Of a DNA stretch of 64,000 bases, positions 27,302-36,682 are shown in pieces. The position numbers and the translations under genes are program-made. Origin of the DNA: Nitrospira sp. (GTDB lineage Bacteria > Nitrospirota > Nitrospiria > Nitrospirales > Nitrospiraceae); assembly GCA_030123625.1 (NCBI GenBank), contig CP126121.1, positions 3,574,179 to 3,638,178 of the forward strand, written 5' to 3'. The notes under the pieces are model-generated. The model did not search any database. It was given only the letters and a program-made list of their open reading frames with translations, and was not told where the DNA came from. Position 1 is the first letter of the stretch, and each line of letters opens with the position of its first letter.

Positions 27302-28093
27302 GTGGGACTCAACACTAGGTGGATTTTAGAGCTGTGGCGTTATCGAGAACTATTCTATTTTCTGGCTTGGCGGGATGTGAAGGTGCGGTACAAACAGACG
27401 GCTCTTGGGGTGGCATGGGCCATCCTCCAACCCTTGGTGACCATGCTTATCTTCGTTGTTCTCTTTGGCAAGATCGCGAGCTTGCCGACCGACGGAACAC
27501 CTCACGCTCTGTTTTACTACACGGCCCTGGTACCCTGGATATACTTCAGTACGACGTTGGGCATGTGCGGAAATAGTCTTGTGTCTAATGCCAATCTGCT
27601 GACCAAGGTGTACTTCCCCCGGACCATACTCCCCGCCTCAGTGGCGTTGAGTGGTCTTGTGGATTTCATTATTGGAACGATCCTTGTCGTTGGATTACTG
27701 GGGTATTATCGGATGGTCCCTGACTGGCATATTCTCTTGTGGCCATTCCTCATGTTCCTATTGGTGATATTGACGTATGGACTTGGAATGATATTGGCTG
27801 CACTGACCGTCAAATATCGGGATGTCAAATATGCGACGCCGTTTCTCATTCAAATTGGGTTGTTCGTCACGCCGGTCATCTATTCATCAACGAACATTCC
27901 AGAGCAATATCGAAAACTGCTGGTGCTGAATCCATTGACCGGTATCATTGAGGCCTTTCGAGCTTCCCTGTCCCCACTTCGAACGATCGATTGGGAACTC
28001 CTCGGCGTCTCTATTGCGTTCACGGCGACGGTTTTGGTTGTCGGAACGATTTTCTTTAGAAAAGCTGAGCGGTCTTTCGCCGACTTGGTGTAG
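27302..28093 (+). CDS. wzm: ABC-2 type polysaccharide export permease
   Basis: 263 aa, GTG start with CGAGGAGC upstream. Six predicted membrane helices in the ABC2_membrane arrangement. Typical N-terminal cytoplasmic stretch RELFYFLAWRDVKVRYKQTA, with the LGVAWAILQPL motif next. With the next gene it forms a Wzm/Wzt exporter that moves an undecaprenyl-linked glycan across the inner membrane. An ABC exporter together with a Wza/Wzc-like system and an O-antigen-ligase-like gene implies a mixed or dual export scheme. Confidence 0.93.
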   Translation: MGLNTRWILELWRYRELFYFLAWRDVKVRYKQTALGVAWAILQPLVTMLIFVVLFGKIASLPTDGTPHALFYYTALVPWIYFSTTLGMCGNSLVSNANLLTKVYFPRTILPASVALSGLVDFIIGTILVVGLLGYYRMVPDWHILLWPFLMFLLVILTYGLGMILAALTVKYRDVKYATPFLIQIGLFVTPVIYSSTNIPEQYRKLLVLNPLTGIIEAFRASLSPLRTIDWELLGVSIAFTATVLVVGTIFFRKAERSFADLV

Positions 28094-28111
28094 CCCAAAA
28101 AGGATGGTCTT

Positions 28112-29404
28112 GTGTCAAACGCAATCGTGCTGAAAAATGTTTCGAAGCGGTATGAAATCGGACATGCCCAGCATGTGACCATGCTTCGGGAAACCGTCGT
28201 GAACTGGCTGAAGAATCTGCTGAAGCCTGAGGACATGACGTATGAAAGTATTTGGGCACTGAAGAAAGTATCACTCACCATACAAGCAGGTGAAGTCGTT
28301 GGGATTATCGGCCGAAATGGTGCAGGGAAGAGTACGCTCTTAAAAATCCTATCGAAAATTACGTTCCCGACGGACGGCGTCATGGAGGTGAACGGACGTG
28401 TGGCTTCCTTATTGGAAGTCGGAACCGGATTTCACGAAGAACTGACTGGCAGGGAAAATGTCATATTAAATGGTTCGATTCTGGGCATGTCAAGGGCCGA
28501 GATCATGGAGCAGATGGATGCCATCGTGGCATTCGCCGGGGTCGAAAAGTTCATTGATACCCCGATCAAGCGGTATTCTTCCGGTATGCGACTTCGACTT
28601 GGATTCGCTGTTGCGGCGCACCTGAATCCGGATATCTTGATCATCGATGAAGTGCTGGCCGTCGGTGATGCGGGGTTCCAGAAAAAATGTTTGGGTGCCA
28701 TGGAGAGCATACGAACAGCGGGCAGGACCGTACTATTTGTGTCTCACAATATGGCGGCCGTGGAAAATCTATGTTCTCGGGTCATTTGGATCGATAATGG
28801 CGAAGTGCGGCAGGACGGAGAGACCAAGGAAGTCATTCAAGCATATATGTCTTCTTTTGGCGAAGGTAAGGCATCGGGGTTCAATCTGACGGAGGTTCGA
28901 GATCGGCGAGGAGCGGGTGGTGCCAGATTGACCGCTCTTGAGTTGCTGGACACGAATCGAAACCCAATGAAGATTATTCGTAGCGGTGATCGATTAGTCA
29001 TGAGGTTTTGTTACTTGGCCCATTCCAGAATCGCTCATCCAATTCTTGGAATTAGAATCTATACGGAGCTCGGTACCTTAGTGACGGAGATGAACAACTG
29101 GATGACGGACTTTGAAATTCCTTTCATCAATCCCGGAGCAGGGCATATTGATCTTGAAGTGGATTTTCTTAATCTTATGCCCGGCCGATATAGTGTGACG
29201 CTATTTCTTGGCGCCATCGGCCCCCTGTTCCAGGATCTGCTGGATCATTGCGGAGTCTTAGAGGTCGAACCGTCGGACTTTTACAAGTCAGGGAAAGGGA
29301 TTGAAAGTCGATTTGGGCTGGTGTTTATTCCGTTCAAGTGGCGACAGGCCTGTCCGATGGAATCTGTGGCAGGCTCCAGACTTACCGGATCGTTAATGGA
29401 GTGA
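28112..29404 (+). CDS. wzt: Polysaccharide ABC transporter ATPase with Wzt C-terminal domain
   Basis: 430 aa, GTG start 18 bases after the permease. Walker A GRNGAGKSTLLKILS, signature IKRYSSGMRLRLGFAVAAH, Walker B ILIIDEVLAVGD and switch His (VSHNMA). After about residue 255 comes a Wzt_C-like beta-sandwich (about 170 aa) that in O9a/O12-type systems recognises the non-reducing-end cap of the glycan. The exported polymer is therefore probably end-modified before export. Confidence 0.93.
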   Translation: MSNAIVLKNVSKRYEIGHAQHVTMLRETVVNWLKNLLKPEDMTYESIWALKKVSLTIQAGEVVGIIGRNGAGKSTLLKILSKITFPTDGVMEVNGRVASLLEVGTGFHEELTGRENVILNGSILGMSRAEIMEQMDAIVAFAGVEKFIDTPIKRYSSGMRLRLGFAVAAHLNPDILIIDEVLAVGDAGFQKKCLGAMESIRTAGRTVLFVSHNMAAVENLCSRVIWIDNGEVRQDGETKEVIQAYMSSFGEGKASGFNLTEVRDRRGAGGARLTALELLDTNRNPMKIIRSGDRLVMRFCYLAHSRIAHPILGIRIYTELGTLVTEMNNWMTDFEIPFINPGAGHIDLEVDFLNLMPGRYSVTLFLGAIGPLFQDLLDHCGVLEVEPSDFYKSGKGIESRFGLVFIPFKWRQACPMESVAGSRLTGSLME

Positions 29405-29518
29405 AAGCGGAGCAGCGTCTCGGCGGATTTACCTTCATCGGTTTGCCGGCAGACCATTCCTCTTCTCGCTGTTTTCAGTCATCTTATTCCCAATACAACC
29501 GCAAAGATTAGAGGCGTT

Positions 29519-30430
29519 ATGGGCGGACAATCTCCTCGAGTGAGCATCGGTATGCCGGTATTTAACGGCGAGCGACATATTGAGCAAGCATTGAATTCAA
29601 TAGTGACGCAAACATTCGATGATTTTGAGCTGATCATATCGGACAATGCATCGACAGATCGAACGGCTGATATCTGCAGGAATTATGCGGCCAGGGATCG
29701 GCGAATACGCTACCGTCGGAACGAGACCAACATAGGGTATGGTCGTAATCAGAATCTAGTTGCGGAGTTGTCATCCGGAGAATATTTCATGTGGGCGCAC
29801 CATGACGACGTGCGTGCACCGGAGTGCCTCGAGCGGTGCGTCCAGCAGCTGGACGCGGACCCAGCGGTGGTTTTGTGCTACACCAAAACCCGGGATATCG
29901 ACGAACATGGCAGGGAGTTGCCACGAACCGACCCGCCGTTGAGGGTCGACTCGCCCATCCCACACCAGCGGTTTCAGGACCTCATACGTATGGACCACAT
30001 TTGCGAACCGGACTTTGGACTGGTCAGGATGAGAATTCTCAAACAGACACGCCTGCACGGAAATTATGCGGATTCCGATCGGGTGTTCCTGGCAGAACTG
30101 TCTTTGTATGGTCCTTTTCATCAGATTCCGGAATATTTATTCTTCCGAAGAGCGCATGTCCTTCAGTCAACGGCGCAGCACCCGGATAGACAAGGGAGGA
30201 CTCGCTGGTTTGACCCCACCAAATTAGGGAAAATAGTGTTTCCACACTTTAGGCAGTTCCGAGAATATCTCTGCGTCATCGGGCGCGTACCGCTTCCCTT
30301 GAACGAAAAAGTCGATTGCTACGCGTCCATGATGAAGTGGGTTCTCACCAATCGCAGACGTTTGTCGGATGATCTTACGGTCGCCACAAAGGATGTTCTG
30401 CGACCGTTTGTTAAGGCTCTCGTCAACTGA
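29519..30430 (+). CDS. Glycosyltransferase family 2
   Basis: 303 aa. GT-A fold with SIGMPVFNGERHIEQALNSI and LIISDNASTDRTADIC at the N terminus, then a DD metal motif (WAHHDDVRAPECLERC). No membrane helices, so cytoplasmic or peripheral. It adds a sugar to the lipid-linked intermediate; specificity cannot be read from sequence. Preceded by a 114-bp gap and followed within 15 bases by another glycosyltransferase gene. Confidence 0.9.
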   Translation: MGGQSPRVSIGMPVFNGERHIEQALNSIVTQTFDDFELIISDNASTDRTADICRNYAARDRRIRYRRNETNIGYGRNQNLVAELSSGEYFMWAHHDDVRAPECLERCVQQLDADPAVVLCYTKTRDIDEHGRELPRTDPPLRVDSPIPHQRFQDLIRMDHICEPDFGLVRMRILKQTRLHGNYADSDRVFLAELSLYGPFHQIPEYLFFRRAHVLQSTAQHPDRQGRTRWFDPTKLGKIVFPHFRQFREYLCVIGRVPLPLNEKVDCYASMMKWVLTNRRRLSDDLTVATKDVLRPFVKALVN

Positions 30431-30443
30431 GAGAAGAAATACC

Positions 30444-31652
30444 ATGGAATCGACCATCCATCCCTACTTTCGAAATGTCGGGGTCATCGCATTGCCCTAT
30501 CACGATTGGAACGAATATTGGAAAACTCCGCACCATGTCTTGGCGCGTCTCGCCCGATACTTCCAGGTGGTCTGGGTCCACAATGCCCCTGAGTGGCGTG
30601 AAGCGCTCTCTCAAACACGAGCGATTCCCAAAGCATCGTTTCCGGAAACTTCGCGACCGGGATTTCAAGTATATTACCCGGAACTCTGGCTTCCTACGTT
30701 CCATCGTCCCAAGTGGTTGGTGGATTTCACGTTTGATGAGCGCCTTAGGCGAGCACGACGAATATTGACTGCCCGGGGTTGTGATCGGATTATTCTCCAC
30801 CTCTGGCATCCGAAGTTCGGTCGTGCCTTGTCCGTTATTCCATACAGCATCAGCTGTTATCATATTGATGATGAGTATTCCTTCTCGAGCGTGGAGATGC
30901 CTCCTGATGAAAACGAGGTCCGGATCATGAAGTCGGTGGATCAAGTCTTCATGATTTCACCTGGACTGATAGAGAAGAAGGGCAAAATAAACCCGCATAC
31001 AGCCTTTGCCCCGGAGGGGGTTGATTACAGAGCCTACGCTGCTCCGGTAGCCGAACCGTCTGATATGCGGGCAATTCCTCACCCGCGTGTAGGGTACACC
31101 GGCGTGCTTAAGAAGCAGCTGGACTGGCCCTTACTCCTGAGTCTGGCAACCAAGCATCCAGAGTGGTCGTTTGTGTTTGTCGGCTATCAAGCTCCCCATC
31201 CGGAAGTTGAAGATTATATGCGACAGATGTCCACGCGGCGTAATGTCTACTTTCTTGGCGGAAAGCCAGTGAACGAATTAGCTCACTACCCCCAACACTT
31301 TGACGTCTGTATCATGCCGTATGGTCTGGACGATTATACGAAGTATATCTATCCTCTTAAGCTCCATGAATACTTGGCCGGAGGGAAACCGATTGTCGGA
31401 ACACCGATTCGATCTCTGTTGGATTTCGCGCACGTCATGATGCTTGCAAGCACGCTAGAGGAATGGTCGCGGGCATTGACCGAATCCCTTGCCCCGGACC
31501 AGGTGTCGATTGATTACATCGAAAAGCGCCGCAGCATTGCGAGACAGTTTGATTGGGAAGTCTTAGTTCATGATGTCGCGCGTTCAATGTGTAACCGCCT
31601 TGGCTCCCCTTACAAAGAGCAGTTCAGTACAATTAAACTTGAACCGCTTTAA
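30444..31652 (+). CDS. Glycosyltransferase, GT-B fold (GT4-like)
   Basis: 402 aa from the ATG at 30444; the frame is open from 30369 but that would overlap the upstream gene. N-terminal domain with FRNVGVIALPYHDWNEYW and YHIDDEYSF. The C-terminal donor domain carries VGYTGVLKKQLDW, FVGYQAPH and LKLHEYLAGGKPIVGTP, the E-x7-E-type region of GT4-like enzymes. Similar proteins occur in EPS loci of exosortase-bearing bacteria. Sugar specificity unknown. Confidence 0.87.
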   Translation: MESTIHPYFRNVGVIALPYHDWNEYWKTPHHVLARLARYFQVVWVHNAPEWREALSQTRAIPKASFPETSRPGFQVYYPELWLPTFHRPKWLVDFTFDERLRRARRILTARGCDRIILHLWHPKFGRALSVIPYSISCYHIDDEYSFSSVEMPPDENEVRIMKSVDQVFMISPGLIEKKGKINPHTAFAPEGVDYRAYAAPVAEPSDMRAIPHPRVGYTGVLKKQLDWPLLLSLATKHPEWSFVFVGYQAPHPEVEDYMRQMSTRRNVYFLGGKPVNELAHYPQHFDVCIMPYGLDDYTKYIYPLKLHEYLAGGKPIVGTPIRSLLDFAHVMMLASTLEEWSRALTESLAPDQVSIDYIEKRRSIARQFDWEVLVHDVARSMCNRLGSPYKEQFSTIKLEPL

Positions 31653-31672
31653 ATCCATATGAGTATGAGAAT

Positions 31673-31768
31673 CTATCTCGCGGCCTCCTTGGCTTGACTT
31701 CGTAGGGCGAGCGTATAGTCGATCACTTCGCGATCGTGACGATCGATGACCGCCGCCAGACGCACCCC
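31673..31768 (-). pseudogene. IS3-family transposase (OrfB) fragment
   Basis: The reverse strand encodes RLAAVIDRHDREVIDYTLAL and continues RSQAKEA before a stop, matching the integrase-core stretch (YLAAVID-HDREI-G-ALR--AKEA) of IS3 OrfB. A DGW in another frame just upstream suggests a one-base frameshift. Only about 32 codons remain and no inverted repeats are seen. It fills the gap between two EPS genes and marks a past insertion. Confidence 0.7.
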
Positions 31769-31837
31769 AGCCGTCCTGCCCACAGGCCGATATGAGCAGG
31801 TAAGTTCGTGCAACTTTAAAATATGGAGTAGTTGGCC

Positions 31838-32842
31838 ATGCGCATATTAATTACTGGTGGTGCAGGATTCCTAGGGAGTCATCTCTGTGAACTGTTGGTT
31901 AAAACCGGGCACAGTGTCGTCTGTATGGATAATTTCTGTACGGGTCGTCCGGAGAATGTGGCTCATCTGCTGGGACGCGAGCAATTCACCTTTATCAAAT
32001 ATGACGTGTGTGACTATTTGCATGTGGAAGGTTCTCTCGATGCCGTCATGCATTTCGCTTCTCCAGCGAGTCCCCAGGATTATCTGGATATGCCGATTGC
32101 GACACTAAAAGTCGGGGCAATGGGAACGCACAAAGCCTTGGGCTTGGCGAAGGCCAAGAATGCACGTTTCTTACTCGCCAGTACCTCCGAGGTCTACGGC
32201 GATCCGTTAGTGAATCCTCAGCCGGAATCCTATTGGGGGAATGTGAATCCGATCAGCCCGCGAGGAGTGTATGACGAGGCCAAACGGTTTGCCGAAGCTC
32301 TGACCATGGCCTATCACCGATACCATGGCCTCGATACGAGGATTGTACGAATCTTTAATACGTTTGGCCCGAGGATGAGACCCCATGATGGGCGAGTGGT
32401 GTCCAACTTCATCGTGCAAGCGCTCCAGGGAAAACCCTTGACTGTGTATGGAGAAGGAAAACAGACGAGAAGCTTCTGTTATGTGGATGACCTGGTCCGC
32501 GGAATTGTCGCCTTGCTCATGGTGGGATCCGACCGCAGCGTTGAAGAAAGGACGAATCGAACAGATTTTCTTTCAGCGAAATCCAAGTCTCTACCGGAAA
32601 GTCTCCATGATCCAGTCAATATTGGAAATCCGCGTGAACTTACGGTGATAGAGATTGCGGAGATGGTCTTAAAGCTGACGAAATCTTCCTCTACGATAGA
32701 ACATCACCCGATGCCTGTCGATGACCCCAAGGTCAGAAGACCGGATATTCGAAAGGCCAGAGCCATCCTTGGATGGGAGCCGCAAGTAACGTTGGAGGAA
32801 GGCCTCCAAAAGACGATCGAGTATTTTCACGAATCATTGTGA
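31838..32842 (+). CDS. UDP-glucuronate decarboxylase (UDP-xylose synthase)-like SDR
   Basis: 334 aa from the ATG at 31838 (GGAG just upstream; reading from 31832 would need TTG). NAD motif [17 protein letters not shown] hallmarks are [53 protein letters not shown] (catalytic Tyr-Lys) and [12 protein letters not shown]. It converts UDP-glucuronate to UDP-xylose or related products. About 25 residues after VGSDRSVEE (near residue 235) look like an insertion relative to family members. The dehydrogenase gene at 34018 could supply a uronate substrate if it is UDP-glucose-specific. Confidence 0.88.
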   Translation: MRILITGGAGFLGSHLCELLVKTGHSVVCMDNFCTGRPENVAHLLGREQFTFIKYDVCDYLHVEGSLDAVMHFASPASPQDYLDMPIATLKVGAMGTHKALGLAKAKNARFLLASTSEVYGDPLVNPQPESYWGNVNPISPRGVYDEAKRFAEALTMAYHRYHGLDTRIVRIFNTFGPRMRPHDGRVVSNFIVQALQGKPLTVYGEGKQTRSFCYVDDLVRGIVALLMVGSDRSVEERTNRTDFLSAKSKSLPESLHDPVNIGNPRELTVIEIAEMVLKLTKSSSTIEHHPMPVDDPKVRRPDIRKARAILGWEPQVTLEEGLQKTIEYFHESL

Positions 32843-32852
32843 GAGTGGCAGT

Positions 32853-33935
32853 ATGGCATGGGTTCTGTCACGATTTCGGGCCGGGGATCTTGTCGAAGTA
32901 CGAGGCAAGGAAGAAATTCTGGCTACATTGGATCAGAATGCGTGTGCAGATGGGTTGCCGTTTATGCCGGAGATGTTCCAGTACTGTGGAAAACGGTTTC
33001 ATGTCAGCGCAGTTGCACACAAGACCTGCGACATGGTGCGTCAGCCTGGAACCGGACGGCGTCTTCAATCCACCGTTCACCTTGATGGATTACGCTGCGA
33101 TGGGCTTGCCCATGACGGTTGCCAGGCCGAGTGCAATCTTTTTTGGAAAGACGAGTGGCTGAAGCCGGTAGACGAAAGGGAGGGCCGTCGAGCTAGATAT
33201 GCCTCCGTGAGAAAGGCTGGCGCCGGCGGATGTACGGAAGCTCTGGTAATTGCCAAGACGCGTCAGCCATCGGGTGTGGATGGGGATGGACCGCGCTACT
33301 CCTGCCAGGCGACTCAGATGTATGAAGCGACTCAGTCACTGGCTTGGTGGGATGTGCGACAGTACCTGTTTGATATTGTGACTGGAAATCACTCCGGGAG
33401 ACGCGTGTTGCGTGTGCTTTTTCTCGCCTCATTAAGGCGGCTCCTGGAACATGCGCCGATAGGCTATCGAGTTGTCAAGCGCTTCAGCGAGTGGATGCAC
33501 CTGTGGTTGAGCGGACGTCCAATCCCTTCATTAAATCCTCAAGTGCAGGAGGGAGCCCAGACTCCTACGGGCCGTTTGTTTTTTCAGGCAGGGGACTACG
33601 TGCAGATAAAAATGAAGTCGGAGATCGAACAAACTCTCAACCAAAGAAGCAGGAATCGAGGTCTCATGTTTGATTTCGAGGAAATGGCACCGTATTGCGG
33701 GCGCATCGTCAGGGTGCGAAAGTCCGTGACAAAGATCATCGAGGAATCGACGGGCAAGATGTTGACCATGAAAGAACCATGCATCATGTTGGATGGAGTC
33801 GTTTGCAACTCTGAATATGCGCGACAGCGGCTGAATTGTCCTCGGGCCATTCCGTCCTACTGGCGGGAGATCTGGTTGCGCCGGGCGAGCGAGCCTGCGC
33901 CATCAGAAGTTAAAAACCAGCTACTGCGCGATTAA
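32853..33935 (+). CDS. Unknown protein with a duplicated Cys-containing SH3-like domain
   Basis: 360 aa starting 10 bases after the UXS-like gene. Two copies of one ~100-aa domain (about 8-105 and 243-345). Shared pattern: F-x-AGD-x-V, TL-x-Q, a YCG, a TG, LDG-x2-C and W-x-E-x-WL. The AGD-V opening resembles an SH3-like barrel. Conserved cysteines (YCG, LDGxxC, and one about 8 residues before the final W) could bind metal. A less conserved middle includes LAWWDVRQYLFDIVTGNH and basic LRVLFLASLRRLL. No signal peptide. Single-domain relatives are, to my knowledge, scattered in polysaccharide and natural-product clusters without assigned function. I cannot name the role. Confidence 0.75.
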   Translation: MAWVLSRFRAGDLVEVRGKEEILATLDQNACADGLPFMPEMFQYCGKRFHVSAVAHKTCDMVRQPGTGRRLQSTVHLDGLRCDGLAHDGCQAECNLFWKDEWLKPVDEREGRRARYASVRKAGAGGCTEALVIAKTRQPSGVDGDGPRYSCQATQMYEATQSLAWWDVRQYLFDIVTGNHSGRRVLRVLFLASLRRLLEHAPIGYRVVKRFSEWMHLWLSGRPIPSLNPQVQEGAQTPTGRLFFQAGDYVQIKMKSEIEQTLNQRSRNRGLMFDFEEMAPYCGRIVRVRKSVTKIIEESTGKMLTMKEPCIMLDGVVCNSEYARQRLNCPRAIPSYWREIWLRRASEPAPSEVKNQLLRD

Positions 33936-34017
33936 TGAATGTCAGTCCTTAAGCTTAGGTTTACTGATAATTTCGTGAGTTGTTCGGTTTGTCATCGCCA
34001 CTGAGAGGATATTGACC

Positions 34018-35331
34018 ATGAAGATCAGCGTCTTTGGACTGGGTTATGTCGGAACCGTATCAGTAGGGTGCTTGGCGGCAGGGGGCCATCGTGTCATCGG
34101 AGTGGATGTCAATGCCGACAAAGTGGCGACACTGAACTCGGGAACGCCGCCGATCGTCGAGCCGGAAATCGCCGATCTGATCGCCAAAGCTCATACGCTC
34201 GGTCTGCTCAACGCCACCACGTCGTCCTCCGAGGGCATTGCGCAGACCGATATCTCCTTCCTCTGCGTGGGTACGCCGAGTCACAATAACGGCAGCCTTG
34301 ATCTGACGTACTTGGAGCGCGTTTGCGAGGACATCGGCGTTGCGTTGGCCGGCAAGAAGACGCCGCATACGTTGGTGTTCCGCAGCACGACCCTGCCGGG
34401 GACCACTGAGGACGTTGCGATTCCGATCCTTGAAAAGCATTCGGGAAAGAAGGTCGGCGAGGACTTCTTCGTCTGTTACAACCCGGAGTTCCTTCGCGAG
34501 GGAACAGCGGTTAAGGATTACTACCATCCCTCGAAGATCGTCATCGGAGAGCGCAAGCAAGGAGAGGGGGACGTCTTGGCCCAGATCTACGGCGGTATCG
34601 AGGCTCCGTTTGTCCGGACGTCCATTCGGGCCGCGGAGATGGTCAAATATTCCGACAATGCCTTCCATGCGTTGAAGGTCACCTTCGGCAATGAGATCGG
34701 CATTCTGTGTAAAAAGTTGGGGATCGACAGTCACGAGGTCATGGACATTTTCTGCAAAGACACCAAGCTGAATTTGTCGAAAGTCTATTTGAAGCCGGGA
34801 TTCGCATTCGGCGGATCTTGTCTTCCCAAGGACCTCCGGGCGCTGTCCTACCAGGCAAAGCGACATGATGTGGAGGCGCCGTTGCTCAACGCCATTATGG
34901 CCAGCAACAGCGCGCACGTGAGAGGGGTGATCAATAAGATTATCGGGCTAGGGAGAAAGCGCATCGGATTTCTGGGAATGACCTTCAAGCCGGATACGGA
35001 CGATCTGCGGGAAAGTCCCTTGGTTGAGGTGATAGAAACATTGCTCGGCAAGGGATTTTCAATCAGGATCTATGACAAAAACGTGATGACCAGTCGGCTT
35101 ATCGGCGCCAATAAGCGCTTTATCGAGGAGCATATTCCCCATCTCTCTTCGATCCTGACCGAGCGGATCGAAGAAGCGGTTGAAACGGCGCAGGTGGTGG
35201 TCGTCGGCTACGCCTCTCCGGAGTTCGGCCCTGCGTTGCAACGGATGCGTGCGGACCAACTCATCATCGATTTGGCCCGTATCGGCGGCCGTGAGACATT
35301 CACGGCTAGGTATGACGGCATCTGCTGGTGA
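34018..35331 (+). CDS. Nucleotide-sugar 6-dehydrogenase, GDP-mannose dehydrogenase (AlgD)-like
   Basis: 437 aa from the ATG at 34018. NAD motif ISVFGLGYVGTVSVGCLAAG, then RSTTLPGTTEDV, NPEFLREGTAVKDY, KVTFGNEIGILCKKLGID and catalytic Cys in FAFGGSCLPKDLRAL. The order and spacing are closest to AlgD: PIVEPEI, and HKLNLS-like TKLNLSKVYLKPGFAFG. It oxidises the C6 alcohol of an NDP-hexose to a uronate using two NAD+. GDP-mannose is the likely substrate, but UDP-glucose cannot be excluded. Confidence 0.9.
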   Translation: MKISVFGLGYVGTVSVGCLAAGGHRVIGVDVNADKVATLNSGTPPIVEPEIADLIAKAHTLGLLNATTSSSEGIAQTDISFLCVGTPSHNNGSLDLTYLERVCEDIGVALAGKKTPHTLVFRSTTLPGTTEDVAIPILEKHSGKKVGEDFFVCYNPEFLREGTAVKDYYHPSKIVIGERKQGEGDVLAQIYGGIEAPFVRTSIRAAEMVKYSDNAFHALKVTFGNEIGILCKKLGIDSHEVMDIFCKDTKLNLSKVYLKPGFAFGGSCLPKDLRALSYQAKRHDVEAPLLNAIMASNSAHVRGVINKIIGLGRKRIGFLGMTFKPDTDDLRESPLVEVIETLLGKGFSIRIYDKNVMTSRLIGANKRFIEEHIPHLSSILTERIEEAVETAQVVVVGYASPEFGPALQRMRADQLIIDLARIGGRETFTARYDGICW

Positions 35332-35369
35332 TCGGTGATACACATCTGTTCGGCTGAGAGAACCACCCG

Positions 35370-36635
35370 GTGAAGATTCTTGTGTTGGCCACGGACATTC
35401 CGGCCACCTCGCGAATGCCCGGCTCTCCTCGGCTGTTCAATCTGTGCAGAGAACTGGCCCGGCAACACGTGTTGATTCTGGCAGCCCGCTGCTCGTCGCC
35501 GGAGCGGTATCGCTCGTATGTGACTGATCCGGCTAGTCGGGATGTCTTTAAGAGGATTGTGACGCTGCCGGAACCTCCGGGGCCGAGTTGGTGGGGACGC
35601 CAGCAGCATCGGCTGCGGCAGGCGGCGTACTTTGAAACCAAATATCACTGTCCCGGATACTTCCGATCGGTGCGCGAGTCGATCCTGACACTATGCAGAG
35701 AGGAGCATATTGATCTGATCTATGTGGATCTGATCATGATGGCGCAATATGTCGATCCAACACGGCACATCCCGGCGATCATTGATCTCCACGATTCGAT
35801 GACTCACCTGGCGACGCGAACGGTCCGATCGGAGCCTGGATGGTCGAAGCGGTTTGCAGCCTACAGAATGCTGATGTGCATGAGGCGATTGGAGCGGACA
35901 TTGGGGAGTGTGTTTGACCTGATCATCACGAATTCGCCGGTCGATGAGCAGGTGATTAAGAGCCTTTCCCAAGACATGCGAACGCTTACCATCCCGAATG
36001 GCGTGGATATGGAGTTTTTCACGCCGGATGCCACGAAGGTGGAGCCCGGCAAGCTGGTGTTCACCGGAGTAATGGGATACGGCCCCAACGAGGATGCCGC
36101 GATACATTTTGCCGATGATATCCTGCCGCTTGTGAGGCGGAAATGCCCCGATGCGACGTTTTGGATCGTCGGAAGCGATCCTTCGGAGCGACTGAAGGCC
36201 TACGGAAAACGTCCCGGCATATATGTGACCGGGAAGGTGGACGATGTCCGTCCATATATCCGTAGTTCAGCCCTGTTCGTGTGTCCTTTACGGGTCGGGT
36301 CAGGGGTGAAAAATAAGATCCTTGCCGCCATGGCCATGGAGAAAGCAATGGTCGCAACGCCACTCAGTGTCGATGGGTTAGATGTGGTGGACGACCGGGA
36401 AGTGCTGTTGGCCGGTGATCCCCAGACCTTTGCGGATAAGGTGGTCCGGATATTGGCCGATGAGCGGGAAGTTCGCCGGTTGGGCACAAGCGGTCTGGCT
36501 TGCGTCCGCCGGAATTATGCATGGAGTGCGATGGGAAAAGCGCTGGACGAAGCCATCCAATCCGTCTCGATGACCACGGCGCTGCGAAAGGGCAGTAGGG
36601 GCGGCAGTGCGCTCAATTTGCATATAGGAAACTGA
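35370..36635 (+). CDS. XrtA-associated GT4 glycosyltransferase (stp1-like)
   Basis: 421 aa, GTG start. The N terminus (KILVLATDIPATSRMPGSPR) and YVDLIMMAQYVDP with DLHDSMTHLA match the PEP-CTERM/EpsH1-associated sugar transferase group. The donor site in the C-terminal half is FTGVMGYGPNEDAAIHFADD, FVCPLRVGSGVKNKILAAMA, with the E-x7-E region. It opens a very tightly packed sub-operon ending at 50242. Confidence 0.88.
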   Translation: MKILVLATDIPATSRMPGSPRLFNLCRELARQHVLILAARCSSPERYRSYVTDPASRDVFKRIVTLPEPPGPSWWGRQQHRLRQAAYFETKYHCPGYFRSVRESILTLCREEHIDLIYVDLIMMAQYVDPTRHIPAIIDLHDSMTHLATRTVRSEPGWSKRFAAYRMLMCMRRLERTLGSVFDLIITNSPVDEQVIKSLSQDMRTLTIPNGVDMEFFTPDATKVEPGKLVFTGVMGYGPNEDAAIHFADDILPLVRRKCPDATFWIVGSDPSERLKAYGKRPGIYVTGKVDDVRPYIRSSALFVCPLRVGSGVKNKILAAMAMEKAMVATPLSVDGLDVVDDREVLLAGDPQTFADKVVRILADEREVRRLGTSGLACVRRNYAWSAMGKALDEAIQSVSMTTALRKGSRGGSALNLHIGN

Positions 36636-36682
36636 CCGGCGTGTCGATAAACCTGTTCGGTGCCGTTGCACGAACGGTTTGA

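Noticed and set aside
34060..34917. 285-aa reverse-strand open frame
   Set aside because: Antisense to the AlgD-like dehydrogenase, whose own motifs are complete; no independent evidence.
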